From assembly GCF_001591505.1 (NCBI RefSeq), contig NZ_BCVA01000016.1:36532-100531 (forward strand): a stretch of 64,000 nt of DNA. Direction: 5' to 3'. This document shows, one piece after another, positions 10,101 to 19,157 of this stretch. The stretch comes from Neobacillus niacini NBRC 15566 (GTDB lineage Bacteria > Bacillota > Bacilli > Bacillales > Cytobacillaceae). The notes under the pieces are model-generated. The model saw only the letters and a program-made list of their open reading frames with translations, was not told the origin of the DNA and ran no database searches. Numbering within the stretch: the first letter of the stretch is position 1; every line of letters begins with the position of its first letter. A program made the translations under genes and the position numbers.

Positions 10101-10141
10101 AAAAAAGAAATGAAGTGAGCAAATCCACTTCATTTCTTTTT
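10101..10141 (-). terminator. Terminator after rhaEW-type gene
   Basis: Long perfect arms with AAAGAAATGAAGTG and CACTTCATTTCTTT, and a minus-strand T-rich tail. It ends the aldolase/dehydrogenase transcript 16 bases past its stop. Confidence 0.9.
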
Positions 10142-10156
10142 GTTGGCTTAAATCTC

Positions 10157-12226
10157 TTATCTTGTAAACGCAGCTGGAACCCCGCCATCAACCGTTAACA
10201 TACATCCTGTTGTTCGATCAGATTTTGATGAAGCAAAGAATGCGATGGATTCAGCAATGTCTGCTGGATAGATATTTACTAGTAATGTCGTTCGTTTACG
10301 ATAGTGTTCTTCTAATTGATCTGGGTGGATTCCGTACGCTGCCGCACGTTCCTCACGCCAGCTTGATCCCCAAATGGCTGAACCTTGAAGGACTGCATCT
10401 GGCAGAACAGAGTTAACACGTATTCCAAACTCGCCGCCTTCTGCTGCGATACATCTTGCTAAGTGTGTTTCAAGTGCTTTAACAGAGCTGTATGCTGCAG
10501 CATTTTTACCAGCGTACACAGAGTTTTTAGATCCGATAAATACCATGTTACCGCCGATTCCTTGACCCTTCATTTGCTTGAATGCTTCACGTGCCACTAA
10601 GAAATAGCCAGTTCCTAAAACATTCATATTTAAGTTCCACTCTTTAAGAGTAGTTTCGTCAAATGGACTAGATGTAGCAAGACCTGCATTGTTAACGATA
10701 ATGTCTGCGCCGCCAAAAGTAAGAGCTGTTTGATCAAATGCAGCTTGTACTTGCTCTTCACTTGTAACGTCCATCTTAACCGCAAGGGCACGATTAGCAC
10801 CGTATTGCTCGTTAATTTCGGCTGCTACTTTTTCTGCACCTTCAAGATTTAAATCTGCCAGCACAACATGAGCTCCTTCAGATACTAAACGACGGGCAGT
10901 TGCACTGCCGATACCGCCTGCACCACCAGTGATGAAGGCTACTTTACGAGAAAATTCAGCTTCAGCAGGAGCAAGGGTCAATTTGTATAATTCTAATGGC
11001 CAGTATTCCACATTATAAGATTCGTTTTCACTTAAAGAAACAAAGTTTCCTAGAGTGGTAGAACCCTTCATCACCGCAATCGCACGGTGGTACAGTGCAC
11101 CGCTTACTCTTGAGTTATTTACATCCTTACCGGAATTTACCATACCTACTCCAGGAATTAAAATAACACGTGGAGCTGGTTCAAACATTTTGTCGCCTTC
11201 ATTTTTGTTGCGTTCGAAGTAAGCTTTGTAGCCTTCTTTGAAACTTGCAACTCCTTCCTTAATGCTTGCGATTAAGCTTTCAACATCTTTTGTTTGCGGA
11301 TCCCAATTGATGTAGAGTGGAACCATTTTTGTGTGAACTAAATGGTCTGGACATGCTGCTCCGATTTGTGAAAGTTCAGGAGCCTGATAGCTGTTAACAA
11401 ATTGAAGCACATCTTCCCCGCGATCATACGTTAAGAGCATTTTCTTTTCTTCACTTACTTCACCACGGATGATTGGCATAACCTTTGCTAGGATACTAGT
11501 TGCTTCTTCATCGGAAAGAGATTGATATTTTTGACCGCCAAAAGCAGTTTCTTCATTTGATTTTGCATTGATAAAGCTTTCCGCTTCATTGATAATTTCG
11601 ATTGTTTTTGCATAAGACTCTTCTGAAGTTTCTCCCCAAGTAACCAGTCCGTGTTTTTCCATTAATACTAATTCAGCATTTGGATTGTTTCTTACGCCTT
11701 CTGCGATCATTTTTGAAAGTGCGAAGCCAGGGCGTACATAGGGTACCCAAACAAAACGATTTCCAAAAATCTCTTCTGCAATCTGCTTGCCGTTGTCTGC
11801 ACAGCAAAGGCTGATAATGGCGTCTGGGTGTGTATGGTCAACATGCTTGAATGGTAAGAAAGCGTGTAATAACGTTTCGATTGAAGCTCTTGGATGCTTG
11901 CTGTCAATCATACAATGTGAAAGATATGCCACCATATCTTCATCTGTCATTTCATCACGTTCGAATAATGGACGAATATCCTCTAAATTAAGACCCGTAA
12001 AGTTTTGAGCCTTCATCGTTGCTAAATCAGAGCCGCTTCCCTTAACCCACATAACCTCAATATCACGTCCACGGAAATCTTTTTCCGTTGTCTTCATGGA
12101 AGTATTGCCGCCACCCCAGTTACATACGGCACGATCGGTTCCAATCAAATTGGAACGATACACTAATTCTTCTACCCCTTTTGCTACTTGTGAAGCTTTT
12201 TCACTTTCCCATAAATTCTTAACCAT
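10157..12226 (-). CDS. rhaEW: Bifunctional L-rhamnulose-1-phosphate aldolase / L-lactaldehyde dehydrogenase
   Basis: A 689-residue fusion matching the Bacillus YuxG/RhaEW protein. Residues 1 to about 400 are a class II aldolase domain (HVDHTHPDAII metal-binding histidines near 130) that cleaves rhamnulose-1-phosphate to dihydroxyacetone phosphate and L-lactaldehyde. Residues about 425-689 are a short-chain dehydrogenase with the NAD motif TGGAGGIG, NNAG and catalytic YSSVK; it converts lactaldehyde to lactate. A GGGGGAA site precedes the ATG. It forms its own transcription unit: promoter at 12270-12305 and terminator at 10101-10141. Other rha genes (kinase, isomerase) are not in this window. 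It is the catabolic partner of the rhamnogalacturonan lyase and the GH78 rhamnosidase. Confidence 0.94.
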   Translation of the reverse strand: MVKNLWESEKASQVAKGVEELVYRSNLIGTDRAVCNWGGGNTSMKTTEKDFRGRDIEVMWVKGSGSDLATMKAQNFTGLNLEDIRPLFERDEMTDEDMVAYLSHCMIDSKHPRASIETLLHAFLPFKHVDHTHPDAIISLCCADNGKQIAEEIFGNRFVWVPYVRPGFALSKMIAEGVRNNPNAELVLMEKHGLVTWGETSEESYAKTIEIINEAESFINAKSNEETAFGGQKYQSLSDEEATSILAKVMPIIRGEVSEEKKMLLTYDRGEDVLQFVNSYQAPELSQIGAACPDHLVHTKMVPLYINWDPQTKDVESLIASIKEGVASFKEGYKAYFERNKNEGDKMFEPAPRVILIPGVGMVNSGKDVNNSRVSGALYHRAIAVMKGSTTLGNFVSLSENESYNVEYWPLELYKLTLAPAEAEFSRKVAFITGGAGGIGSATARRLVSEGAHVVLADLNLEGAEKVAAEINEQYGANRALAVKMDVTSEEQVQAAFDQTALTFGGADIIVNNAGLATSSPFDETTLKEWNLNMNVLGTGYFLVAREAFKQMKGQGIGGNMVFIGSKNSVYAGKNAAAYSSVKALETHLARCIAAEGGEFGIRVNSVLPDAVLQGSAIWGSSWREERAAAYGIHPDQLEEHYRKRTTLLVNIYPADIAESIAFFASSKSDRTTGCMLTVDGGVPAAFTR

Positions 12227-12269
12227 TGATTAGTTCCCCCGTTTGTTTGTAATTATGTTTGTTATCTTG

Positions 12270-12305
12270 TGTTTTATTATATTATATGTTTGTTTGTTTT
12301 TGAAT
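12270..12305 (-). promoter_or_regulatory. rhaEW promoter with AAACA-repeat operator, shared with lut promoter
   Basis: On the minus strand: -35 TTCAAA, 17-base spacer, -10 TATAAT, 45 bases before the ATG. The spacer holds AAACA direct repeats that look like a repressor operator. The 36-base block matches the block before lutA (17075-17110) at 34 of 36 positions, with the same spacing to the gene. Confidence 0.75.
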
Positions 12306-12395
12306 AGTAAACTTATAAATCTTTTATTTTTTTGATTTTTATATGAAAAGCTTTGTTAAATTTTGATTGTTGATTTCTAGTACAACTGTATAAAA

Positions 12396-12815
12396 GGTCA
12401 ACGAAGGACAAATCTGGAGAGTTCTGAGCGGGATTTTTCCGTCATAGGTTGATGAGAGACAAATCTGAAGAGTTCCCAATGAGTTTTGTCCTTCATAAGG
12501 TTGGTGAGAGACAAATCTGGAAAGTTCCCAATGTGATTTGTCCTTCATAAGGTTGATGAGAGACAAATCTGAAGAGTTCCCAATGAGATTTGTCCTTCAT
12601 AAGGTTGATGAAAGACAAATCTGGAGAGTTCCCAATGTGATTTGTCCTTCATAAGGTTGATGAGAGACAAATCTGGAGAGCTCCTATTGAGATTTGTCCT
12701 TCATAAGGTTGATGAGAGACAAATCTGGAGAGTTCCCATTGAGATTTGTCCTTCATTAGGTTGATGAGAGACAAATCTGAAGAGTTCCCAATAAGATTTG
12801 TCCTTCATCAGGTTT
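12396..12815. repeat. 52-bp tandem repeat array A (about 8 copies)
   Basis: ACAAATCT recurs at 12408, 12459, 12511, 12563, 12615, 12667, 12719 and 12771, a period of 51-52. Each unit contains inverted arms GACAAATCT and AGATTTGTC around a spacer of about 15 bases. Copies are imperfect, the first being most diverged. It fills most of the gap between the rhaEW promoter and the terminator of the oxidoreductase gene. It is the same family as array B at 32.4 kb, but inverted. Confidence 0.93.
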
Positions 12816-12841
12816 TTGTGAAAAAAATCAACACCTGCCTA

Positions 12842-12878
12842 TATAAAAAGTCGACAAGCAAATAGACTTGTCGACTTT
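12842..12878 (-). terminator. Terminator after Gfo/Idh/MocA gene
   Basis: Perfect 12-base arms (12847-12858, 12867-12878) and a minus-strand TTTTTATAT tail, just past the stop at 12889. Confidence 0.9.
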
Positions 12879-12888
12879 CGTTCTTTTA

Positions 12889-13854
12889 TTATAATTCCAA
12901 TCTTATTGGCTGCCCGCTCATTGCTGATTGATTGGCTGCAAGAGTAACTTGGTACGTTTTTAGAGAATCTTTGTAGTCTGATAATATTTTTTCTATGTTA
13001 CCGGTTTTAACTGCTTCAAGAAATATCTTATTTTCTTCAATATATGGATTTCCTTGGTCTTTATGTTCTAGTATTTGTTTACCTTTGATTTCTCTTAAGA
13101 GCTCATTTCGCAGCTCGATGATTCCTTCTTCTGTAAATAAATCCAAACCTACCTTATTTGAATGATTCAGGATACAGGTATTTGATATCGTTGCAACCAT
13201 GCCATTCTGCAGCTTCATTGTGACACTGCCCACATCTGACACAGTGGTTCCGTCAACCTTTTCCTGCATGATTGCACTGCCATAGGCAGCATAAACTTCC
13301 GTAATTTCACCGCACAGGAAACGTAAAAGATCTACAATATGTGTAGTCTGCTCAACAAATTGTCCCCCAGATTTATTTACATCTCTCCACCAAGGAACCA
13401 TGGGCATATCTCCCATCCAATAGCCAAGGGCAATCCCAACTTTACGGTTATCAAGTAAGGATAAGGCTTTCTTTGTGGTTTCTTTATAACGCCAGTGGTA
13501 GCCAACCGATGTAATGAGACCTGTTTCATCTATTTTCTTTGCAATTTCAAACGGTTGTTCATCTATACCTAGTGGCTTTTCTACAAAAAAGGGAATGTTC
13601 CTATCTATCAAAGCATACTCTATCTCGCTATGCGCCATTGGTGGTACACAAATATAAACAGCGTCGAGTTTTTGTTTATCTAGCATCTCGTCAACATTTG
13701 TAAAACCCTTTGCATTTGACCAGTTTCTTGCTTCTTTTTCAGCCTTTTCCATACTTGTACCACAAAATGCTGTTACCTCTATTCCATCTATGCCTGCTAA
13801 TATAGCTGCATGTGTTTTGGCAAACCATCCAGTTCCAATAAATCCTACTTTCAA
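12889..13854 (-). CDS. Gfo/Idh/MocA family NAD(P)-dependent sugar oxidoreductase
   Basis: A 321-residue protein with an N-terminal Rossmann fold (GFIGTGWFAKTHA) and the family lysine in VEKPLG near residue 95, followed by the C-terminal alpha/beta substrate domain. Such enzymes oxidise or epimerise sugars and inositols; the substrate cannot be read from sequence. The only fitting start is a TTG at 13854 with AAAGGAG eight bases upstream. It is the last gene of the lutABC transcription unit (24 bases after lutC) and is followed by a terminator. Its position next to rhamnose and lactate genes suggests a role in plant sugar catabolism. Confidence 0.85.
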   Translation of the reverse strand: MKVGFIGTGWFAKTHAAILAGIDGIEVTAFCGTSMEKAEKEARNWSNAKGFTNVDEMLDKQKLDAVYICVPPMAHSEIEYALIDRNIPFFVEKPLGIDEQPFEIAKKIDETGLITSVGYHWRYKETTKKALSLLDNRKVGIALGYWMGDMPMVPWWRDVNKSGGQFVEQTTHIVDLLRFLCGEITEVYAAYGSAIMQEKVDGTTVSDVGSVTMKLQNGMVATISNTCILNHSNKVGLDLFTEEGIIELRNELLREIKGKQILEHKDQGNPYIEENKIFLEAVKTGNIEKILSDYKDSLKTYQVTLAANQSAMSGQPIRLEL

Positions 13855-13878
13855 GGAAATCGCTCCTTTGTAATTCGG

Positions 13879-14598
13879 TTATAAATCATTAATCACGATA
13901 TAAGAAGCCTTTACTGGCCCATGAACGCCAACCACCAAATTTAATTCGATATCTGCTGAATTACTAGGTCCAGTTATAAAATTGATACAAGAAGCCACAT
14001 GTCCTGTTTTTTCATGAACTTCTCTCATTTTTTGTGCAGCTTGTGTCATTCTTGGTACTAGCGTACTTTTTGGAATCAGCGCGATATAAGTCGCAGGTAA
14101 AAAGCTTACTGTTCTGCCTTTATCCTGATCACTGAATAATACTACTGTTCCTGACTCGGCCAATGTGATTTCACTAATCGTAATTCCAACATTCGCTTTT
14201 TCTGCTTTTGTAATATTCTCTGGACCCTTTATATAATCCCATTCATACACATCGAAATCCTGGCTTGGCCATTGTGTTTTCAGTAAAGGATCAAGCCCCC
14301 ATTGTAAAAACCGTTCATCCTTCCACGTGACGATTGGTCCCCCGCCATAACTAGTAACAACCTCATGAAGAGTGGATGATAAGTCTTTAAGGTCCGTGGT
14401 ATACATGCTAGTATGGATTTTTTTACACTGCTCTGCTAACACTTCTACTAACTCATCTTGCGTTGCTCCTTTTAATACCTCATCCTGCGGTCTAAATCTC
14501 CATGCTGGCCGCTCGATTTTGGTAGAAATACGGGGACGGCCAAGCTGGCTGGCAATTTGATTTAAGAATGAATCACGATTTTGTATTGTACCAGTCAT
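13879..14598 (-). CDS. lutC: Lactate utilization protein C (LUD domain)
   Basis: A 239-residue LUD-domain protein, the size of B. subtilis LutC (YvbY). The C-terminal part carries the family pattern ITLAESGTVVLFSD followed by PATYIALIP. LutA, LutB and LutC together oxidise L-lactate to pyruvate. The longer frame begins inside lutB without a ribosome site; the ATG at 14598 has GAGG nine bases upstream and directly follows the lutB stop, so that start is used. Expected to be transcribed with lutA and lutB. Confidence 0.93.
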   Translation of the reverse strand: MTGTIQNRDSFLNQIASQLGRPRISTKIERPAWRFRPQDEVLKGATQDELVEVLAEQCKKIHTSMYTTDLKDLSSTLHEVVTSYGGGPIVTWKDERFLQWGLDPLLKTQWPSQDFDVYEWDYIKGPENITKAEKANVGITISEITLAESGTVVLFSDQDKGRTVSFLPATYIALIPKSTLVPRMTQAAQKMREVHEKTGHVASCINFITGPSNSADIELNLVVGVHGPVKASYIVINDL

Positions 14599-14599
14599 G

Positions 14600-16024
14600 T
14601 TATTTGCCCTCTTTCTCGCGGTTTTTAAACCAATCTCTGAATCTCTCTTTATTTGGTGCTGGAAACTCACGGATTTCCGTCCAAGCTTTTAATGGTCCAG
14701 GGCCTTTAGAAATCTTGTCTCCAGACGTAAATGGATTCAATGCGGTTGGAGCAATCTTGGACCCAATCTTGTATAATGTTGGTGACGCTGCCCCCAATCC
14801 AAACGCTTTCATTGCTAGTTTTTCTGATATCGGTGCCTTTCCTTCCTTCTCAACGATCACTTCTCGATGTTTATGAAGGAGGTTATGCAGTGGGATTTTT
14901 ACCGGACAAACTTCCGTACATGCCCCGCAAAGGGTGGAAGCATACGGCAGCTCTTTAAATTCATTGTAACCGCCGAGAAGCGGTGAAAGCACGGCCCCTA
15001 TAGGTCCTGAATAAATAGAACCGTATGAATGGCCGCCAACATGACGATAGACAGGACACACATTTACGCACGCCGCACAGCGAATACATTGCAAGACTGA
15101 TTGGAATTCTCCCCCTAAAATCTTGGAGCGGCCATTATCAACAATCACAAGGTGGAATTCCTCTGGTCCATCCACATCTAATTCTTCTCTTGGTCCTGTA
15201 AGGACGGTGATATAACTGGTTAACTTTTGACCCACAGCACTTCTTGTTAAGAGTGAAACCAATACTTCCATTTCTTCAAAAGTAGGGACTATCCGTTCCA
15301 TCCCCATTACGGTAATCTGTGTTTTTGGCAATGCTGTAACTAAATCAGCGTTTCCTTCGTTCGTCACTAAACTAAAGGAACCCGTTTCTGCCACCGCAAA
15401 GTTACATCCGGTAATACCAATATCGGCGGATAAATATTCTTCTCGAAGCATTTCCCGGGCATGCCAGGCTAATTCTTCTGGCTTTGACGTTTTTTTATAA
15501 CCAAGTTTTTCTGTAAACACGTCTCGAATTTGTTCCTTGTTTTTATGTAACGCCGGTACCACAATATGTGATGGAGGATCATGATCATCAACTTGAAGAA
15601 TGTATTCACCAAGGTCCGTTTCAATCACCTCACAGCCTTCTTGTTCCAAAGCTGTATTTAAGCTGATTTCCTCCGTTACCATGGATTTTGATTTTACAAT
15701 TTTCTTGGCATCTTTCTGCCTCACAACGCTACGAATATACTCGTTTGCTTCTTCTTTTGTTTGGGCAAAAAATACATGCCCGCCTCTTTTGGCGACATTT
15801 ACACTAAGCTGCTCAAGATAATAATCCAAGTTTTCAAGCACATGCTGGCGGATTTCTTCTCCATGTGATCGCCAGTCTTCCCAGTTTCCAAGTTCCTCGG
15901 TCACAAGTCGCCTTTTTATGCCCATTCCATCCTGTGCACCGGAAACTGCCCCGCGCATAAAATCGTCATGAATCCCTTTATCGACACGGTCTTTAAATTG
16001 TTCATTGCTTATTTTCATGGCCAT
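14600..16024 (-). CDS. lutB: Lactate utilization iron-sulfur protein B
   Basis: A 474-residue LutB (YvfW) homologue. It has an N-terminal LUD domain, then two [4Fe-4S] motifs, [15 protein letters not shown] near 325 and [13 protein letters not shown] near 375, and a C-terminal LutB tail. It transfers electrons during L-lactate oxidation. The ATG at 16024 is chosen because GGGGGA lies six bases upstream; an in-frame start seven codons further up has no site. It is separated from lutA by an array of 52-bp hairpin repeats. Confidence 0.94.
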   Translation of the reverse strand: MAMKISNEQFKDRVDKGIHDDFMRGAVSGAQDGMGIKRRLVTEELGNWEDWRSHGEEIRQHVLENLDYYLEQLSVNVAKRGGHVFFAQTKEEANEYIRSVVRQKDAKKIVKSKSMVTEEISLNTALEQEGCEVIETDLGEYILQVDDHDPPSHIVVPALHKNKEQIRDVFTEKLGYKKTSKPEELAWHAREMLREEYLSADIGITGCNFAVAETGSFSLVTNEGNADLVTALPKTQITVMGMERIVPTFEEMEVLVSLLTRSAVGQKLTSYITVLTGPREELDVDGPEEFHLVIVDNGRSKILGGEFQSVLQCIRCAACVNVCPVYRHVGGHSYGSIYSGPIGAVLSPLLGGYNEFKELPYASTLCGACTEVCPVKIPLHNLLHKHREVIVEKEGKAPISEKLAMKAFGLGAASPTLYKIGSKIAPTALNPFTSGDKISKGPGPLKAWTEIREFPAPNKERFRDWFKNREKEGK

Positions 16025-16057
16025 TTGGTATCCCCCATCCTTCATATAAAACGCCTT

Positions 16058-16310
16058 CAGTTTCCTGTAGGTCTCATGAAAACTTTATGAGACCACTTTT
16101 TCAATTTCCAGTTTCATTTGGGTCTCATGAAACCTCTATGAGACCACATTTTTCGTTTTCCATTTACATTCGGGCTTCATGAACACTCTATGCGACCACT
16201 ATGTTCTTGTTCTAACTTCACTTGGGTCTCATAAACGCTTTATGAGACCTCTTTTCTCTTTTTCCACCTTCATTTTGGCGTCATAATCGCTCCATGAAGA
16301 CTCGTTAATT
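16058..16310. repeat. 52-bp tandem repeat array D (5 copies) inside the lut operon
   Basis: GGTCTCATGA-like units begin at 16070, 16121, 16173, 16225 and 16277, a period of 51-52. Each unit has inverted arms (GGTCTCAT with ATGAGACC in the best copies) around about nine bases. The sequence is unrelated to arrays A/B and C. It lies in the same operon between lutA and lutB, so it is probably transcribed as a chain of hairpins. Confidence 0.92.
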
Positions 16311-16311
16311 A

Positions 16312-17028
16312 TCATCGACTATTCAATACCTCAGCAATATGCATAACCTTTATCGGCTTACCTTTTCGGTCAATCCGACCGCCAATATTCATCAGACAGC
16401 CGGCATCAGCGCCAATCAGGTAATCTGCACCTGTGTCTTCGACATGACAAACTTTTTCATCAACCATTTGTTCTGATATCTGTGCCATTTTAACCGAGAA
16501 GGTGCCGCCAAACCCGCAGCACTGTTCTTTTCCAGGCAGTTCGGTAAAGTTAAGTCCTTTTACATTTTTCAATAAAATCATAGGAGCTTCTTTTACTCCT
16601 AACAGTCTTGTCATATGACAGGAGGTATGAAAAGTTGCATTTCCTTCCAATTTAGCGCCAACATCTTCAACCTTTAATACATCAACAATAAATTGCGTGA
16701 GTTCGTAGGTTTTCTCTGCTAATTTCTTTGCTTTCGGTTCCCAAACAGGATCTCCTTTGAAAACATGAGGATATTCATGAAACATAAATGCACAAGAACC
16801 GGATGGTGAAACGACATATTCCGCCTCTAAAAAGGTATCAATCATCCTTTTCATCGCTTCTTTAGACTCTTTTGTATAGCCACTATTATATGCTGGCTGA
16901 CCGCAGCAAACCTGGGATTCTGGGAATTCAATTTCACAACCAAGTTTCTCTAGGAGCTCGACCGTTGCTTTTCCAACATTGCTTTGAAACATATCGACAA
17001 GGCATGTTGCAAATAAACTTACTTTCAT
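16312..17028 (-). CDS. lutA: Lactate utilization protein A (CCG-domain Fe-S protein)
   Basis: A 238-residue LutA (YvfV) homologue with two cysteine-rich CCG domains: [12 protein letters not shown] near 40 and [13 protein letters not shown] near 190. These bind an iron-sulfur centre as in heterodisulfide and glycolate oxidase subunits. It is the first gene of the lut operon, with AGGGG 10 bases before its ATG and a promoter at 17075-17110 that matches the rhaEW promoter. LutR, the known regulator in B. subtilis, is not in this window. Confidence 0.94.
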   Translation of the reverse strand: MKVSLFATCLVDMFQSNVGKATVELLEKLGCEIEFPESQVCCGQPAYNSGYTKESKEAMKRMIDTFLEAEYVVSPSGSCAFMFHEYPHVFKGDPVWEPKAKKLAEKTYELTQFIVDVLKVEDVGAKLEGNATFHTSCHMTRLLGVKEAPMILLKNVKGLNFTELPGKEQCCGFGGTFSVKMAQISEQMVDEKVCHVEDTGADYLIGADAGCLMNIGGRIDRKGKPIKVMHIAEVLNSR

Positions 17029-17074
17029 CTTGTTTCATCCCCTTGCTAAATCGGTAAATATTTTTATTTATTTT

Positions 17075-17110
17075 TGTTTTATTATAATATATGTTTGTTT
17101 ATTTTTGAAT
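17075..17110 (-). promoter_or_regulatory. lutABC promoter matching the rhaEW promoter
   Basis: Minus-strand -35 TTCAAA, 17-base spacer, -10 TATAAT, 46 bases before the lutA ATG. AAACA repeats lie in the spacer. It differs from the rhaEW element at only 2 of 36 bases. Confidence 0.75.
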
Positions 17111-17134
17111 CTAGTTAAACAAATTTTCCTAAAA

Positions 17135-17168
17135 ATAAAAAAGAGCAAGCTCTAAAGCTTACTCTTTC
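17135..17168 (-). terminator. Terminator after EIIA gene
   Basis: Eleven-base arms (17141-17151, 17156-17166) with one wobble and a TTTTTTATTTTT tail on the minus strand. Confidence 0.88.
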
Positions 17169-17180
17169 AGGAATGATAGG

Positions 17181-17648
17181 TTATTTAATTATTTTTACTT
17201 CTTGTCCTTCAATTACTACTTTTTCATCCTCTGCTAAGTTGGTAAAGATGACGGGTGTAATAATGGAAGGTACTTTTTCTTTAATTAATTCAAAGTCAGC
17301 TTCAAGCAGCTTTTGACCTTTTTGGACACGCTGCCCGTCACTTACAAACGAAGTAAAGCCTTCTCCATTTAGAGATACGGTTTCAAGACCAACATGAATC
17401 AAAATTTCTCTGCCATCTGAAGACTTTATGCTTACTGCATGTTTGGTCGGGAATACACTGATTACTTCCCCATCTACTGGAGCTACAACCGTCCCGTTTG
17501 TTGGATTTACAGCAAAACCGTCACCGATCATTTTTTGAGAAAATACTGGATCTGGTACTACATCTAGAGGGACAATTTCGCCTTCTAATGGCTGTAAAAT
17601 CGAAGTATCAACTTCTGCCTTTTTACTTTTGAATAGGTTTTTAAACAT
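17181..17648 (-). CDS. PTS glucose-type EIIA component
   Basis: A 155-residue stand-alone EIIA-Glc domain protein. It has APVDGEV near 56, conserved H70 in [10 protein letters not shown] and the phosphorylated H85 in ILIHVGLET. It would pass phosphate from HPr to an EIIB domain elsewhere. Single EIIA proteins of this kind in Bacillus (YpqE-like) can serve several EIIBC transporters. It has its own terminator and its own ribosome site (AAGGCGG eight bases upstream). No EIIBC partner is in this window. Confidence 0.9.
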   Translation of the reverse strand: MFKNLFKSKKAEVDTSILQPLEGEIVPLDVVPDPVFSQKMIGDGFAVNPTNGTVVAPVDGEVISVFPTKHAVSIKSSDGREILIHVGLETVSLNGEGFTSFVSDGQRVQKGQKLLEADFELIKEKVPSIITPVIFTNLAEDEKVVIEGQEVKIIK

Positions 17649-17798
17649 ATTGAATACCGCCTTTTTAAATACTTTTGCATAACTCTTTTAATTCACAAGT
17701 TTTTACTTTTATTATTTTCCCCTAATTTTATTCCTTTATCAAAACATACGCTTAGGACAGATTTTTTAAAATTTTCTTTACTTTTGATTATACCCTTT

Positions 17799-17833
17799 AA
17801 AAAAAATAATAAACCGCACTAGTGAATGTGCGG
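17799..17833 (-). terminator. Terminator after 117-residue hypothetical gene
   Basis: CCGCAC (17814-17819) pairs with GTGCGG (17828-17833). The minus-strand tail is TTTATTATTTTTTTT. Confidence 0.75.
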
Positions 17834-17844
17834 AAATGGTATGG

Positions 17845-18198
17845 TTATGAAGCTATTTTACTAAAGCTGTTGCATAGGTTTTTTAATGTGTACAATCTAG
17901 CGGTTATGATAAATAATTCATTGTAGTTATTTTCGACATATTCGTCTATAATTGTAATTCCTTTTTGAAATTGGTCCACTAAGTAAAGCGTGTATTTTTC
18001 ATCCCAATCAAACTGGTTTATTCTTATGAGTTCATCTGCTACTATTTGAAACTTATACTCCTCAATCAGATATTTAATTTGCAATAATTTATTGTTTTCA
18101 ATTCTAAAATTGTTTATTTTTCTTTGATTTTGAACAAATTTAATAAAACCATTAATATTTTCCGCCAGGACGATCGCTTTTTGCATTTCGGACTGCAT
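17845..18198 (-). CDS. Hypothetical 117-residue protein
   Basis: No family was recognised. The protein is mostly helical, charged, without signal or membrane segment, and rich in I, N, K and Y. The ATG at 18198 follows AGGAGGGG by seven bases; the longer frame to 18267 has no such site and is rejected. It has its own terminator. It is followed upstream by a DUF4145 gene in the same direction, 114 bases away. Confidence 0.7.
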   Translation of the reverse strand: MQSEMQKAIVLAENINGFIKFVQNQRKINNFRIENNKLLQIKYLIEEYKFQIVADELIRINQFDWDEKYTLYLVDQFQKGITIIDEYVENNYNELFIITARLYTLKNLCNSFSKIAS

Positions 18199-18311
18199 TT
18201 CATCCCCTCCTATAGGTCTAAGTTTCATCCTATAGAAAGTGTATGTTGTGGGAGAATATGATGACACCCATAGATTATGTCTTTCGAATCACTCCGATTC
18301 ACAGGCGGTTG

Positions 18312-19001
18312 TTAATTAAATTTTTTAATAATTTTATTATGTGTCACTTCAATTTTTCCAGGCAAGACAAAAAGATATTCAATGAGGCTTTCAAGCAAAT
18401 CCATTAATAAAGCAGTTGTCTCATAATCCATTTCCGTTTCTAGTTCCAGCATCCGATGTAAGGAACCATCAGTTGCGAGCAGGTGGCTAAGAGATTGAAT
18501 CGGCTTTGCCAATTCAACATGATTTGGCAGGATTTCAAGCTGCTGGGATAAAGGTTGTCCTTTACTTTTTTCTTTAAGAAAATGTTTTAGGATACTCTCA
18601 ATGACACGTTTTGCCATAACTGCAGTAGCTGAATTTTCTCTAGATTCGAATACATTTATCGCAGATCGGTAAGCTCTTATAAGGTCTTTTGGAATAGTAG
18701 GAAGACTTTCTATATGATTAATGAGATTTTTTGAAGCTTGGATGTCATAGATATATGTGTCTGCATGCTCATTTTGCTCATCCTGACCATCCTTGGTCAT
18801 CATAATAAATACGGTTGATTTTTTACAAGTCGGGCAGCTGGACTCCGTTAGTATTCCATTCTTGCTGCTTTGAAAGTTTGCATTAATCATAAATTCGGTA
18901 ACATTTCGGCATTGAGGGCATTCACTTTGTATGCTCTTTGGTATTTTTAAATTTCCATATCGGATGTAAGAATTGACGGAACCAGGATTTATCCTTCTCA
19001 T
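18312..19001 (-). CDS. DUF4145 domain protein with N-terminal zinc ribbon
   Basis: A 229-residue protein. Two CPxC pairs (CPQC near 25, CPTC near 57) form a likely zinc ribbon. Residues about 105-215 resemble DUF4145 (AYRSAINVFESR, then MAKRVIESILKHFL), a helical domain seen alone and attached to restriction and defence-type proteins. No catalytic partner is adjacent. Function unknown. A cytosolic nucleic-acid or protein binding role is only a guess from the zinc ribbon. Confidence 0.75.
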   Translation of the reverse strand: MRRINPGSVNSYIRYGNLKIPKSIQSECPQCRNVTEFMINANFQSSKNGILTESSCPTCKKSTVFIMMTKDGQDEQNEHADTYIYDIQASKNLINHIESLPTIPKDLIRAYRSAINVFESRENSATAVMAKRVIESILKHFLKEKSKGQPLSQQLEILPNHVELAKPIQSLSHLLATDGSLHRMLELETEMDYETTALLMDLLESLIEYLFVLPGKIEVTHNKIIKKFN

Positions 19002-19157
19002 ACCTTAGCCTCCCTGATTTTCCACTTTATGTTTCTTATTTAGATAAATGATAGGATCTCCATACATTGTTAGTTTTCCCGTAAAAAGAAAAATCATGTT
19101 CTATACGGACAAGCATAAGATGAAATAACTATCTTTTTGCTGAAAGGACTGTTCAGC

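Noticed and set aside
12339..12566. 75-codon frame on the minus strand through array A
   Set aside because: It is created by 52-bp repeats lacking stops; the protein repeats the same words and has no ribosome site.
12396..12815. CRISPR array
   Set aside because: Units are joined head to tail without unique spacers, copies drift along the whole unit, and no cas gene is present.
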